Source of the DNA: Xylaria sp. FL1777
Lineage: Eukaryota > Ascomycota > Sordariomycetes > Xylariales > Xylariaceae
Assembly: GCA_022578965.1 (NCBI GenBank)
Contig: MU400844.1
Span: 1-32,422, forward strand
Direction: 5' to 3'
DNA length: 32,422 bases
Below are positions 1 to 11,006 of this stretch, piece after piece. Position 1 is the stretch's first letter. Every line of letters begins with the position of its first letter. Below the pieces are notes generated by a model that had not been told where the DNA came from, made no database searches, and saw nothing but the letters and a program-made list of their open reading frames with translations. The position numbers and the translations under genes are program-made.

Positions 1-920
1 ATGGCAAGATCTTCGTCACATGACTAACTCTTCATGTATGCCAAGCAATCTTGGCAACGGTTCCCATTCAGTGTATTTAGGGTAAATACGGTACTGCAGA
101 TGGAACAGCATTCCCCTGGCTTGTGTGCATGTACTAAGAAGTATGTATGCGGTATGTGATAAAAAATATGCATAACACATACTACTGTACGTATCCAATG
201 TATATTGAAGGGTACCTGCCTGCAGTGGTAATGAGCTTTTGGTGGGGATGAGAACTGCAGGCATACACAGTAAGGTATGCAGAATGTACAGAAACGTCTA
301 GAAGACGTGTGTTTTCTGCGCCTACTGCGTATGTCTGCACGCCTATCTATACATATGTGAGTGTTAATGTTGATGTTGATGTTAATGTTTGTTATGCGAC
401 AGTGTAAGTATGCATATTGTACGCAGTAAGTTAAGAGAGGGCTCGGGATATCTATACAAAAGTGTAAGTAAGCATGCCAGTATAGTATACATACGCATAC
501 GAATCGTGGGTTGGTAAGGCTGGTAAAGCCGAGGAGTACATTAATACCGAGTTCAGAGTTGTATCTTGTTACGTACCTACTGTAGGTTTAGAGCGCCAAG
601 CTTCGCCAAGTTTTCCCAAGACATTCCAGATGTCGTACATAGAAAGAGTGCTCGGGATGTGGGTAACAAAACATCCGTCCAATTATCTTTAATAGTAGAT
701 ACAAGAGGACTTAAACTGAGTCAAGCCTAAACAGCTTAAAAGTGCTTGGAGGTTTACTCATAGGGCTAATAATCTATACACTTCACATAGCTACGGGCGG
801 AAATTATTCGAGGCCCAGAAATAGGCTATCCGAGCTGCCTGGACTTGAACAGCTGCCTGGAACTAGGAAAAATCACATAATACACAAGCTATAATAGGGA
901 CCCTAGTACACGCATGTTGA
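1..920. other. Intergenic region, no gene seen
   Basis: AT-leaning intergenic DNA with short open frames only and no recognisable protein. It contains a TGATGT/TTAATGT-type short repeat near 361-391 and two copies of the 9-mer TACGCAGTA (323-331 on the minus strand, 420-428 on the plus strand). The window may start inside a longer intergenic region. Confidence 0.6.
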
Positions 921-1002
921 TCTCGATTGGTCTAGTGGTAAGGATACCTGCTTGTCATAATACAAGCCGCAGGTGGCCGGGGTTCGATTCCCCGATCGAG
1001 AG
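921..1002 (+). tRNA. tRNA-Asp(GTC): tRNA-Asp (anticodon GTC) with a 10-nt intron
   Basis: The sequence folds as a full cloverleaf. The acceptor stem is TCTCGAT/ATCGAGA with seven perfect pairs, the anticodon stem is CCTGC/GCAGG, and the T-arm is CGGGG-TTCGATT-CCCCG. The discriminator base is G at 1002, as expected for tRNA-Asp. Anticodon GTC lies at 954-956. A 10-nt intron (958-967, TAATACAAGC) sits at the canonical place, one base 3' of the anticodon. In the precursor its ACAA can pair with TTGT of the anticodon loop, as in typical eukaryotic pre-tRNA introns. The B box is GGTTCGATTCC at 981-991. CCA is not encoded. Confidence 0.93.
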
Positions 1003-1003
1003 G

Positions 1004-1010
1004 TTTTTTT
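1004..1010 (+). terminator. RNA polymerase III terminator
   Basis: A run of seven T residues starts two bases after the tRNA 3' end, which is the standard Pol III stop signal. Confidence 0.9.
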
Positions 1011-1752
1011 ATGGGATATATCATTCATATCATTCATATTCTTCCTTTTATATCCCTATCCAATCGCTCTTGTGCACAGAGTTATTGTCTCCATCTTGAG
1101 ATACTATTTTTGCGCCTTAGCAGGTCCAATAAGTACTCTATCTATTCTACCCCTTTTAATGTGGCTTTCTTATTATCCGACCATGACTCTAGATAAGCTT
1201 GCCCAACAGTAAACAGGATCCGTTGAGATACAGGTAGATCCCTTTTGTTGAGCTTGTGAGCTGTGGGGGTTGCTGTATTATGCTAAGCAGTTCATTGGTG
1301 TAGGATTTCCACCCCGCAACAACGACGGATCTCACTGCCGTACTCCCGATGAGGCATCATCTAAACTAGACCGGAGACAGACGCGCTCAGGGTGATGAGA
1401 AAGGATGGGCTCGATGTATGTGAGACACTGAGAGATGGGGGCTTGACTTGGGTTGTTTTGTCATATTAGATTTTCAGGATGCAATGAGTTCTGTTGAAGT
1501 TAGTCGCCCGGGCTTGCGCACACGGTCATCGCCGGCACGCGGCCGGGCCAAACAATTAGACATTCGGAGTGCTAGGTCTCTCTGATCTTGCTGTGACCCC
1601 GGAGCCATGACATCCGTGGAATAGCGGTTGGCCGGCCTGGCGGAGGTCATGTATATAAGCGCCATCACAACCCTCAAGACCGCGAGAAGACACTTCCTCC
1701 TCCCCAGGGACAGTGCATAGCAGATAGACAACAGCAACGGAGTATCATCGCC
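1011..1752. other. Intergenic region holding the esterase promoter
   Basis: Between the tRNA and the esterase ATG there is no credible gene. Two CCAAT boxes are visible near 1059 and 1125, and a TATA box lies about 95-100 bp before the ATG. No GGCTAA-type XlnR site was found by eye. Confidence 0.55.
1652..1658 (+). promoter_or_regulatory. TATA box of the acetylxylan esterase gene
   Basis: The sequence TATATAAG lies about 95-100 bp upstream of the start codon, a usual distance for strongly induced secreted-enzyme genes in filamentous fungi. Confidence 0.65.
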
Positions 1753-3233
1753 ATGCGCTTCTTAACCACTGCCTTCACCTCCGCGCTCGCGCTGTGCGGG
1801 ATAAGCGCGGCAGGGGAGCTCGTGAGGCGCGCGTCGCTACAGCAGGTGAGCGACTTCGGAGCCAACACCTCGGGCACTAAGATGTACATCTACGTCCCTG
1901 GGAACTTGGCTACGAACCCAGCCATCATCGTTGCTATCCACTATTGTAGCGGCACCGCGTCCGCGTACTACACCAACAGCCCGTACGCTACCCTCGCGGA
2001 ACAATACGGCTTTATTGTCATCTACCCTGAGTCCCCATATGCCGGCACCTGCTGGGACGTGTCTTCGACAGCAGCTCTTACTCATGATGGAGGTGCGGAT
2101 AGCAATTCTATTGTGAATATGGTGTCGTATACGCTAGACACGTATAACGGGGACGCGAGCCGCGTGTTTGTGACAGGACTCTCGTCGGGTGCCATGATGA
2201 CAGTTAGTTCTTCTAGTCCTCTTATGTCTGTCCCTAACTATGATTTCCCCTCCCATATCTTCTGGATCTTTGCTCATATTCGTCCGCAGAACGTCCTGGC
2301 AGCCGCATACCCCAACGTGTTCGCTGCGGGTATCGCGTACGCCGGCGTGCCGGCCACCTGTTTTTATACGGGTACGGTGGACGGGTGGAACAGTACATGC
2401 TCGCAAGGTCAGTTGAATCTGACCCAGGAATACTGGGCTAACGCGGCGCTTAACGCGTATCCTGGGTACGATGGTCCTCGACCGCGTATGCGTATTCACC
2501 ACGGTACCGCCGATACCACTCTGTATCCGCAGAACTACTATGAGACTATTAAGCAGTGGACAGGTATCTTTGGATACTCGACTACGCCGTCCGAGACTTA
2601 TCCCAATACGCCTAGGAGCCCATATACGCGCTATGTGTTTGGGCCTAACGTGGAGGGTGTTCTGGGTGAGGTGAGTGGATATATTATCGCATCTATATCT
2701 GCCTCACAAAGCCGCCTTGTTCTTTACCTTCAGGTGTGTGAGAAACTAGGCGCTGACTAAAAGTGTATCAGGGTATAACACACAATATCGATATCTTCGG
2801 TGATGCTGATATGGAATGGTTCGGCTTCACGGTGAGTGCTTCTTCAACTACAGGGTGCTACTATTGGAGCAATTAATTCGGGAGCAGCAATTTTACAACA
2901 GAGTGAGCTGACATTCGCCCATGTAGAACTCGGGTACAACAACCACGATAAGTAGTCCAACTTCAACCTTGACTACTACTACAAGCGCAACGGCCACTAC
3001 GACGGCTGGGCCAGGGGGGGAACACTACACTCAGTGCGGTGGAATTGGATGGACGGGTGTAACCACGGCAAGTTCTCCAACATTCTTAGGCTCATCAAGG
3101 AGGCTAACGAAGCTATTCTTTCAGTGCGTAAGCCCGTACACATGCCAGAAACTGAATGACTGTAAGTAAAGCCTTATCTCTCCAAGATTTTGCCTGGCTG
3201 ATATAGTACCAAGACTATTCCCAATGCCTATGA
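1753..3233 (+). CDS. axeA: Secreted acetylxylan esterase, CE1 family, with C-terminal CBM1
   Basis: This enzyme removes acetyl groups from xylan outside the cell. Six exons: 1753-2202, 2290-2670, 2772-2831, 2927-3067, 3125-3161, 3214-3233, encoding 362 residues. Residues 1-20 form a signal peptide. The CE1 core (about 28-297) has the nucleophile motif GLSSG (Ser144), a probable acid in [15 protein letters not shown] (Asp225) and a probable His281 in GITHNI. A Thr/Ser linker (about 298-328) leads to a fungal CBM1 (about 330-361) with CGGIGWTG and a YYSQC end. Intron 4 (3068-3124) is GC-AG. Intron 5 (3162-3213) skips a TAG only a few bases after its branch site. Both models are needed to restore a perfect CBM1. 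Relative to Aspergillus AxeA as I remember it, GVGHTVP is replaced by GITHNID, so substrate preference could differ. A feruloyl esterase of the same family is the alternative. Confidence 0.9.
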
Positions 3234-3617
3234 TGTGGCACAAGTCCTCAGCGGGTAGCCGGGCGGTACGAGAGCTTACGCTTGGTTGAGTGCATAGCTT
3301 AATCCGTTCACTTTCGCGTCAACGACCTCTAGTAAAAGACGCTCATATATGATATCGTGTCGTAGGTAACGTGGTAGTAGTGAGGGAGATAGTCTATAGA
3401 TTGGATATCGAATGTAGATATATACCCGTCGATTAGGATAAATATCAAAAATGATTGATGTGTCATCAACCTGGCATCTTTGTCTGTATCCTAAAGAACT
3501 ACACTTCAGGAGATGGATTCTGATGTGTGCATGTGCCTATTACATGGAGAACGCTTTTATTCCCAGTATCCACCATTTGATTTTGGGGCGGTGACAACTA
3601 TGCTTGAAGAAACAGAC
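3234..3617. other. Intergenic region between convergent genes
   Basis: This is the shared 3' region of the esterase (+) and the F-box-like gene (-). It holds no open frame of note and no clear repeat; both polyadenylation sites presumably lie here. Confidence 0.5.
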
Positions 3618-4502
3618 TCAAGCACTCCGAGAGGGCGCACCCGAAGCTCGTGCTGATGTGACCGCAGACGAGACTTTCACGGTCTGAGCATTTCGAAAGA
3701 GCCGAAGAAGATGCTTTTGATTCACCTTTAGCCGCGAAGACTTGCCACGCCACGAGCCGCCGCTGCACGGAAGCTTAAGCTTGGAAGAAAGCTTCCGATG
3801 GCAATCGCACCAGAACTTATAATGGTCTGCGCTAGAGGTGTATAGTGCAACCTTTGGGATGCGTGGGTCAGAGAGAAAGTCAAGAAAGGCCTGAAAGGGC
3901 TGAGCAGCTAGAAAAGCTGGTCCCAGGTAATCGATATTCTGCTCGGGGCCGATGAGCAAGGGAACCTCGACCTCGCAGAACTCTTCATCATCAGACCAGT
4001 GATCTGCCCAGAAGTCTACACGAGGAAACCTGCCATTAATCTCCAGGTGCAGGGTGCAAAGGTTGCCTTGTTCTGCCATCTCGCGTAACAGAGGGACGTA
4101 AACGCTATTGAAGGAGCCAAGGTTTTTCTTTGGAAAAATCTTGAGATCTATAGTACGGACATTGAGCCTTGGCGATAGAGGAGTGACTGGTCCAGCCAAC
4201 AGGCCAGGAGGCTCGGTCCGATCCGTGATATCTAACCAGATGTCATGATAGAAGATGTCGGCCGCCTCTGCATATAGTCTCCGGGATACCAAGAATATCT
4301 TCAAAACTTGGATCTGCTCCTCGCAGTCTAGGAGAGCTAAGCTGAGGACCTGAGCTCGTAGTTCAGGGGGCATATCGAACAGGCGAAAAGGTCCTCTGGG
4401 CCTCCATCTCGCGGCAGCCGACTGTTGGGATGGCTTGGGTCTGAAAGCGATCGATTTACTGCCGAAGGGTTTTCTTTCAACCCACACTTTTGTCGCGACC
4501 AT
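3618..4502 (-). CDS. F-box-like domain protein, function unknown
   Basis: A single-exon model of 294 residues starting at an ATG (4500-4502). Residues about 40-92 read as a fungal F-box-like motif: LFDMPPELRAQVLSLALL, then a helix around VLKIFLVSRRLYAEAADIFY. Proteins of this class usually have the F-box near the N-terminus and a poorly conserved C-terminal half. F-box proteins recruit substrates to SCF ubiquitin ligases through Skp1, but in this fungal class the role is mostly untested, so function is inferred only from the motif. The last 25 or so residues are low-complexity (Ser/Ala/Arg) and the true 3' end might involve an unseen intron. The gene is divergent from GUP1, with a 704-bp gap. 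Confidence 0.7.
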   Translation of the reverse strand: MVATKVWVERKPFGSKSIAFRPKPSQQSAAARWRPRGPFRLFDMPPELRAQVLSLALLDCEEQIQVLKIFLVSRRLYAEAADIFYHDIWLDITDRTEPPGLLAGPVTPLSPRLNVRTIDLKIFPKKNLGSFNSVYVPLLREMAEQGNLCTLHLEINGRFPRVDFWADHWSDDEEFCEVEVPLLIGPEQNIDYLGPAFLAAQPFQAFLDFLSDPRIPKVALYTSSADHYKFWCDCHRKLSSKLKLPCSGGSWRGKSSRLKVNQKHLLRLFRNAQTVKVSSAVTSARASGAPSRSA

Positions 4503-5206
4503 TTTTATCGCAGGCCGATCGATGTATACGGGTATATATGTGTATACATAACGGTCACTGCTAGGTATGAGATGGGAATCAGGTCCCGTACTCGCTCTGG
4601 ACTGCCGAGACTAGACTGTCGATGTAATCTTAAGGGAGACGAGACGGGATAATTAGAGCGCACGTTGTGTATAACAATATATACAGAAAGACAAAGTAGG
4701 CATGTTGCCTTAGGTGAGTTGACATAAATCTACTACCATAGCTGAAGAATTACGGAGTGGACGAGGTTGATGAACGAGGTTGACTGATATGTTTACCTCT
4801 TTCCAACCTAAGTAGGTAGGTACATAAGACCTATGCCAGGCTATGCGCAAGATACGTACAGTGTAGACAGTCTAGATTACTTGAATTTGATACTGTAAAC
4901 TAAGCTGTGTGCTGCCTGCCGGGGTTCCCTGAATAGGCCCCACAGCAATACGTACCTAAGATAGATCTGCAGTAAGTACAGTACATCGTGGTATCGATCG
5001 TGGTACCTACCTAGGTACTTAGTCTATCGAATTAATTAATACCAAGTCATTCGTTTGTTCAGACTTCGTGCTCCTACACACAGCGACCTATTCAGACTGC
5101 TGCTGCTGCTGCTTCTGCCGCCGCTCATGCTGGTTTCCTGATGTTGCCGTCATCCTAATCAAACCGCTTAGAGGCGCCATTGCCTATCGGGGGCTTCACA
5201 GTCACG
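4503..5206. other. Divergent intergenic region (F-box-like gene / GUP1)
   Basis: This region holds the promoters of both flanking genes. It contains TAGGTAC/CCTAGGTAC motifs (for example near 4812 and 5005) and a CTG/CTT-rich stretch from about 5098 just before the GUP1 start. Short plus-strand open frames here are not convincing. Confidence 0.5.
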
Positions 5207-7479
5207 ATGGGCGCATTTTCATACCTTCGCAATGTCTACGATCTCGATTCCCTCGACACTCGCTTCACAGTCTCGTCTACCACTCCCTACAGAGCCGTCG
5301 TAGAGGCACGAGGCGATGCGGCGGCTGCAAGCAAGGAACGGGCAGCGAAATGGAACAGTCGACCGGCGTCGTCCTCGTCCTCGTCCTCGTCCCCGTCCTC
5401 GCCATCGCCATCGTCCAAACCACGGTGGAACACGCCCGAGTTTTACCTGTACTATGTTGTGTTCGTAGTAGCAATACCTTACATGTTCTGGATTACCTAT
5501 GATGCCTCGAAAGGTATGGCCCAGATCCCCGCGCTCTATGCGTTCTACGTGCCTTGATTCCTTGATTCACTGCTTCGTCGTGTCCGCTGACAACTTTGCC
5601 ACAGCCACACACCCCAACTACGGGAACTACGAGCGCTATCTGTCGCCGGGTTGGATCCGCGGCCGCAAGATCGTAAGGGATTCGTGTGCCCCAGCCTCAT
5701 GCTCCTAACCTCGTGATGTGTGCATGGGCTAACCAGGCAAACGAATGAAAGGATGTCACCGATTCGCAATATCGCACCTTTCGAAACAACATTCCTTACC
5801 TCGCCGCCCTTGTCGTCTTCCATCCCCTGCTCCGGCGCTTATATAATGGAGTGGTATACCGCGTCAACTCGGGTGGTCAGGCGTCGCGGCCGACGTTGGA
5901 AGAGGCAGACCAGAGGTTGAATCAGCGGGCGTCCTTCGACTTCGGCTTTGCCATAATATACCTACTCGCTCTACACGGCGTTTCCGTCGTTAAAATCCTA
6001 GCCATTCTATACCTAAACTACCAAGTGGCTACCAACCTCCCCCGCAAGTCGGTGCCTGTTGCGACGTGGGTGTTCAATGTTGGCATCTTATTCGCTAACG
6101 AGCTTGGGAAGGGCTATAAATTTAAGGATATCGCTTCGCTTCTATGGGTATTCCTATCGGGCGGGTTGATCGACGAGTCAAATAGCAGTCTCGTGAATTG
6201 GGGAAGATGGCTGGACAGTTATGGCGGGCTCATGGGCCGCTGGGAGATCCTCTTCAATATTACTGTTCTGCGTCTTATTAGCTTTAACTTGGACTACTAC
6301 TGGAGCTTAGATAGGAGAGGCTACAGCCCTATTGAGGTATGATGATAGGATCCTCCCCTCTTCCTGTCCTTATATTGTACGACGAGGTCTAATGGCCCCA
6401 AGAAGAAGCAGCTCGACCCATCTTCATTAAGCGAGCGAGACCGTGTCTTGACCCCCGCGCAGTCCAAGGACTTCTCTTTCCGCAATTACGTCGCGTATGC
6501 CATTTACGCGCCACTGTATCTCACAGGTCCCATCATCACCTTCAACGACTACATATCGCAGCTCCGATACAAACCCGCGAGCGTCGAGCTCTCGCGCACC
6601 ATCCGGTACGGTCTGCGATTCGCTTTCGCGCTTCTGGCTATGGAGATCATCCTACACTACGACTACGTGCAAGCAATCGCCAAGTTCAGCCCGCGGTGGG
6701 CCAGCTACACAGCCGCACAACTATGTCTGCTTAGCTACTTTAACCTGCATTTGATCTGGCTAAAACTCCTATTGCCGTGGAGGTTCTTTCGACTCTGGTC
6801 TCTCGTCGACGGTATCGACCCCCCCGAGAACATCATCCGCTGTGTTAGCAACAACTGGAGCACGCTCGCCTTCTGGCGTTCCTGGCACCGCAGCTTTTAC
6901 CGCTGGTCTCTCCGCTACATCTACGTACCACTCGGTGGGTCGAGCTTTTCTAGTGCCCGCAATGCCGTACGCTCCGTCCTCACGTACGTCCTCGTCTTCA
7001 CCTTCGTCGCCCTCTGGCACGATATCCAGCTCCGCCTGCTCATCTGGGGCTGGCTCATCGTCCTCTTCATGTTGCCTGAGATGGTGGCAGGGTCGCTATT
7101 CCCGAAACGTCGCTGGGAAGACCACCCGACGGCATATCGCATGTTGTGCTGCGCCGGCGCCGTTGTGAATGTATTCATGATGATGACGGCTAACCTCGTC
7201 GGATTCGCGTTTGGTATCGATGGTCTACGGTCTATCTTAGCAGGGATATTCGAGCACTTTTCTGGTAAGTTCTGTCTATCTTTTGTCTTTCCTCTTATTC
7301 CAAGTCCTATCCCCCCTTTCTTTTTCTATGTTGTCAGGCTAGGTAGTGGATTATCACTGATGGGCTCTGTAGGATACGTATTTCTCTCCATGGCATACGC
7401 GTTGCTGTTTGTTGGCGTCCAAGTCATGTTTGAAATAAGAGAATCAGAGATGAGGAGGGGTATCAACTTGAAATGCTGA
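5207..7479 (+). CDS. GUP1: Gup1, MBOAT-family O-acyltransferase (GPI-anchor lipid remodelling)
   Basis: A multi-pass ER membrane protein. In yeast, Gup1 re-acylates the lyso-PI of GPI anchors with a very long fatty acid and was first linked to glycerol uptake. Five exons: 5207-5513, 5605-5672, 5752-6336, 6403-7264, 7373-7479, encoding 642 residues. The ATG at 5207 has a good context (CACGATGG); the upstream frame has no ATG. Family landmarks: HPNYGNYERYLSPGW (exon 2), SFNLDYYWSLD, LSERDRV, DFSFRNYVAYAIYAPLYLTGP, and the MBOAT core FWRSWHRSFYRWSLRYIYVPLGG followed by TFVALWHDI, where His526 is the predicted catalytic residue. The protein ends in RRGINLKC, close to the usual RRGIDLKC. A Ser/Pro-rich stretch (about 62-80) precedes the first membrane segment. 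Intron 3 has a tandem NAG acceptor. Confidence 0.95.
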
Positions 7480-7895
7480 TTCTTACTTCCCAACTGGGAT
7501 GGAGCTATCTGTGACACAGATAGACTTTTGTATAGAAAGAAAAAGTAAGCACATAACGAGTATAAGTAAATCGGAAGATGGCGTTTCATTGTTAGCGTTC
7601 TAGTAGGCATGTGCTAGGTGGATGTGTAACACTAAGTAAATAAAGCAAGATTCCGAAAACTTAGGAGTATGAATTTAGTAAGAGAGTTATCAGATTGAGA
7701 AGGGGGTCTCTTATTAAGGGTTATTGTGATTTAAATCATGACTCTCGTGCAAACGAAAACGTAAACGTAAACGTAAACTCTTGTCAACACTATCCAAGCA
7801 GGTATCTAGGTATCGTATCTCCTCCATCCAAAAGTCTCAAATCCGGCTTGTATGCCCCTTTTTACACACTCGGACCCTATTTATTACCTAATTTT
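7480..7895. other. Intergenic region between convergent genes
   Basis: This is the 3' region shared by GUP1 (+) and the AIG1-like gene (-). It contains a small ACGTAA tandem (about 7757-7777). The plus-strand open frame beginning here runs antisense into the next gene and is not credible. Confidence 0.5.
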
Positions 7896-9053
7896 CTAGA
7901 CGGCGGGATTGATCTCGACCAGCTCGTGTTGTTGCTGCTGCTGTTCACCATCTACATCCCCCTTTGTGTCTTTATTAGCTCGGATGTGCCTCCCATCTTC
8001 CTCGTCCGTTCGAACACCGGCGTGCGCAAAGATACCGTCGAACCCGAGCTTCTCCTCAGTCGCCCAGCGACGCAGCCATATGAGGCCCCACACAATGGCG
8101 AAGATAATGCTGATGCCGATGGCGATGCCAAAGACGTAGGCGGCGACCAGGGGGCCCTGCTTGGACGGGTCTAGGAAGGAATACGTGTAGAAGCCCTTGG
8201 TCGCATGGGTCAGGTAGGCGAGCGCCAGATACAGCGCGAGCAAGAAGATCAGGAAGGGGAGGTGAGACCACGGCGCGGGACGCGTGCGCGGGAGGAGGAT
8301 CTCCAGGAACGCAAAGACGCTGTTGAGCGCGTGCTGCGAGATGTTGCTCCACGCCGAGTACTGCGTCGACAGCGTCGTCGGAGAGGCGAGCAGGGCCCAG
8401 AACACGATGGTGACCAGGAAGGGATACGTCGTGATGCTGCTATAGAAAAGACTGTGCAGATACTGGAGCGGCCGGCCCCAGGTGTCCAGCGGCGCCGAAC
8501 CGCGGCGTGCGTAAACAAACGTGTGCGCCGCGGCTACTAGGAAGTAGAAGGCTATGCCCCAGTACGTGAGAACCGTGAAGAAGGAGAAGTTGGAGCGCGC
8601 GGCTTCACATCCGCCTAGCGAGGCGTTGGCGCATTCGTAGCCGAGATTGAAGAGAAGCGTCGTGAAGGCGTAGAGGGACTAGGCAAAGGGATTTTAGTGA
8701 GTGTGTTCTTCATAGTTCTACATAGTTCTTGAGTAGATGTTTGGTTTTGCGCTTTGGTATAGTAATGTTATATCGGTTGGGTTACATGAGTTGCGCCAAG
8801 GGGGGTGGTAGAGCATCATGGATAGGATACACAGATGGGATACATGCGTTGTGACGTCTCTTCGCATAGACGGTCGCCGGAAGAAAGGCAGCCGGACGAA
8901 TCAATGAAGCCGGGGCAGAATTAGGGGTAACGATTCACGACTTACTATCAGCAAGCGAATGCCGAATAACACGTATGGCGGCACGAGCCACGACGTCTGG
9001 AAACGGTGTGAGGGGTCCCAGAGATCTGCCCCGAGAGCGAAGAGGCGCGCCAT
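7896..9053 (-). CDS. FAR-17a/AIG1-like multi-pass membrane protein
   Basis: Two exons read on the minus strand, 9053-8946 and 8678-7896, encode 296 residues. The start is an ATG in a CACCACCATGG context. The 267-nt intron (8945-8679) has donor GTAAGT and acceptor TAG and is long for this window. Several hydrophobic helices are evident, including about 28-47, 68-88, 118-134, 175-192 and 212-238. They are followed by a charged cytosolic-looking tail with five glutamines (282-286). The segments HSLFYSSITTYPFLVTIVFW and WSNISQHALNSVFAFLE resemble fungal proteins annotated as FAR-17a/AIG1-like. Animal AIG1 and ADTRP are Thr/His-dependent hydrolases of fatty-acid esters of hydroxy fatty acids; His152 is a candidate equivalent, but this is inference. 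Another unnamed fungal membrane family is possible. Confidence 0.75.
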
Positions 9054-11006
9054 GGTGGTGGGAGACCAGGGAGACCAGATGGACTTGTAGATCTATCTAT
9101 CTAGGCGTCTTCGTTGCCGCGTAAGTATTTGGTCCTTCGCTTCAGTTTGAAGGCGAGAGAGATATTAAGCCAGATGGACTATCATAGTCCAGCTCCCCGG
9201 CATCGATATCTCGGCGTGTTGGATCAGATCTTGACGTTGGCAGCCGTTGTAATCCCCCATGCGCTCCCATCCGTTTCATAAGAGGGACCCGAGCCGAGAG
9301 CAAGGGAAATTACCAAGACTCTCCGAGGTGAGAAAGTATAGGTAGATTTACGTAGCACCGGGCAAGGTCCTGCGTAATCAATCAAGCACCCTCAATTCAT
9401 GACGAGGGGTTGGTTGGGTGCTTTGTTGTTGGTTGGTGGTTCTTAGAAGAGCAACGAACCAATTCCCCGATAGAGTAACTCTGCAGGATACAGATACAAG
9501 AAATGAATAAATGAATAATCAATTACTAATCGTGTGGGCAAGTGGTCCAACACTTCAACAATTACGCGCGCGACAAAAGAGCAAAAGCTGTCACCGACAA
9601 AGAAGATTAAGAGTAGAGATATTTTGACATGTATCACGATCCCGTTACCAAAAGGGTGAGATTAATCTACCTATGTAGGTACCTATGCATCGGTACACTC
9701 GCCACCTAAGGTGCCGATATTTAGGGGGTAATTGCCTACCTGCGTAGGTACCTAGGTAGCTTACTGTAGGGCGCTAAATTAAACTATCTGAGTACGCTAA
9801 AGTACCTAGTAGTAAACTATAGTATAGGTACATGTAGCACTCGGAAGTTTGACACAGTTACTGCTTAGCCTCGGCTCATCCTGACCTAAGTTAGGCATAC
9901 CTCCTATACTATGAATGTATATAAGTTATGCAGAAGGAAGGGGATGTAAAGACCGATTTGCTTTGGTCATGCTCTTCGGGGAAGAGTCAAAGAGATGCTG
10001 TATGATTTGCCTTGCGTTACAGCTACGCGTACGTTGTAAATAAGTAGGTACAATGACGGGGTCAGATAATGAAACTCATATCAGAGACATCTTTACTCAA
10101 GTAAAGCATGCTTGTCCTTCAGGACTAGTATCAACACACAAACCACAGTAACCAGATCCAAGCCGTATAATAGAGAAGATAGCTGCTGTGTACCTGTTCG
10201 TCACGAGGTGTCTACCGGTAGGTATTCAACAGTATCCAGAGATCTACCAATAACGGGCACAACTTCGCGGCTTATATCAATGTCAGTGTACCCTATGTTG
10301 GGCTCCACGTAACTAAGCCCTCATCTTCCTTCATATGGGCTTTTTAGTATGTGCGTACCTAAACTCGGGTTACAGTAATACACGGAGAATATCAGGGGTA
10401 TGGATATTACTTCTTCCTGTTGCTCATGAGTCTGAATTAATGGCCAATAGGGGCAAATGCACCAGAAATAGTGCGTCATGTCTAAAATCCCCTATCATCC
10501 CTTGCCAACCTGTTTTATCACGCGTCGCTATGCTTTTTTAATCAAACCCAACATCCGCCAGGACGTCATACATAATTACAAGATATAGGGCCTTTCTTCT
10601 GTTTGTATATCGAATAAATTATGGTCACCGTTCTTTGGAGAGAGCCCCGCTTCTCCCGTGGCTTGACAGAACCACTTGCCTCTCTATTGGCTACTTGTGT
10701 GGCCGGTGGCCATGTTCAGACAGTCTCATCAGCAAACTTGAATGAGTTTCACGGTTAGCCGGTAAGGTGGAAATCGCTGCACCGACACGGATTCGAGAGC
10801 CCAATTTTGCTCAAAAATAGGTCCCATGGAAAGCCGTTCACGAATCAGAACGTCGGCCATACGAAATGCAGCAAACCGCTAAGCATGGGTGCTCGGCGCA
10901 GGTGTCCGCTGCAAGTGCGGCTTGTGCCTGTCGATCTTGTCGATCAATGCCATGCGATGCCGTCTCCCCCAATGCGACTCCGGAAAACCGCATTGCCACT
11001 CATCTA
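9054..11006. other. Intergenic region, 1.95 kb
   Basis: The 5' side serves as promoter of the AIG1-like gene. From about 9660 to 9850 there is a dense patch of TAGGTACCTA/CCTAGGTA motifs. No protein, tRNA or rRNA could be recognised; the open frames are short and low in coding character. Confidence 0.5.

Noticed and set aside
3201..3206. Acceptor TAG at 3204-3206 for the last esterase intron
   Set aside because: It lies only a few bases from the CTGAT branch site and breaks the frame. The next AG at 3212-3213 restores the YYSQC end of the CBM1.
5180..5206. Nine-codon N-terminal extension of GUP1
   Set aside because: The extension would start at TTG. The first ATG in frame (5207) has a good context and gives a normal Gup1 N-terminus.
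7695..8174. Plus-strand open frame over the end of the AIG1-like gene
   Set aside because: It is antisense to a well-supported coding exon and its sequence reflects the complement of that exon.
10740..10800. tRNA-like string with GGATTCGAGAGCC
   Set aside because: There is no matching acceptor stem, A box or anticodon arm.
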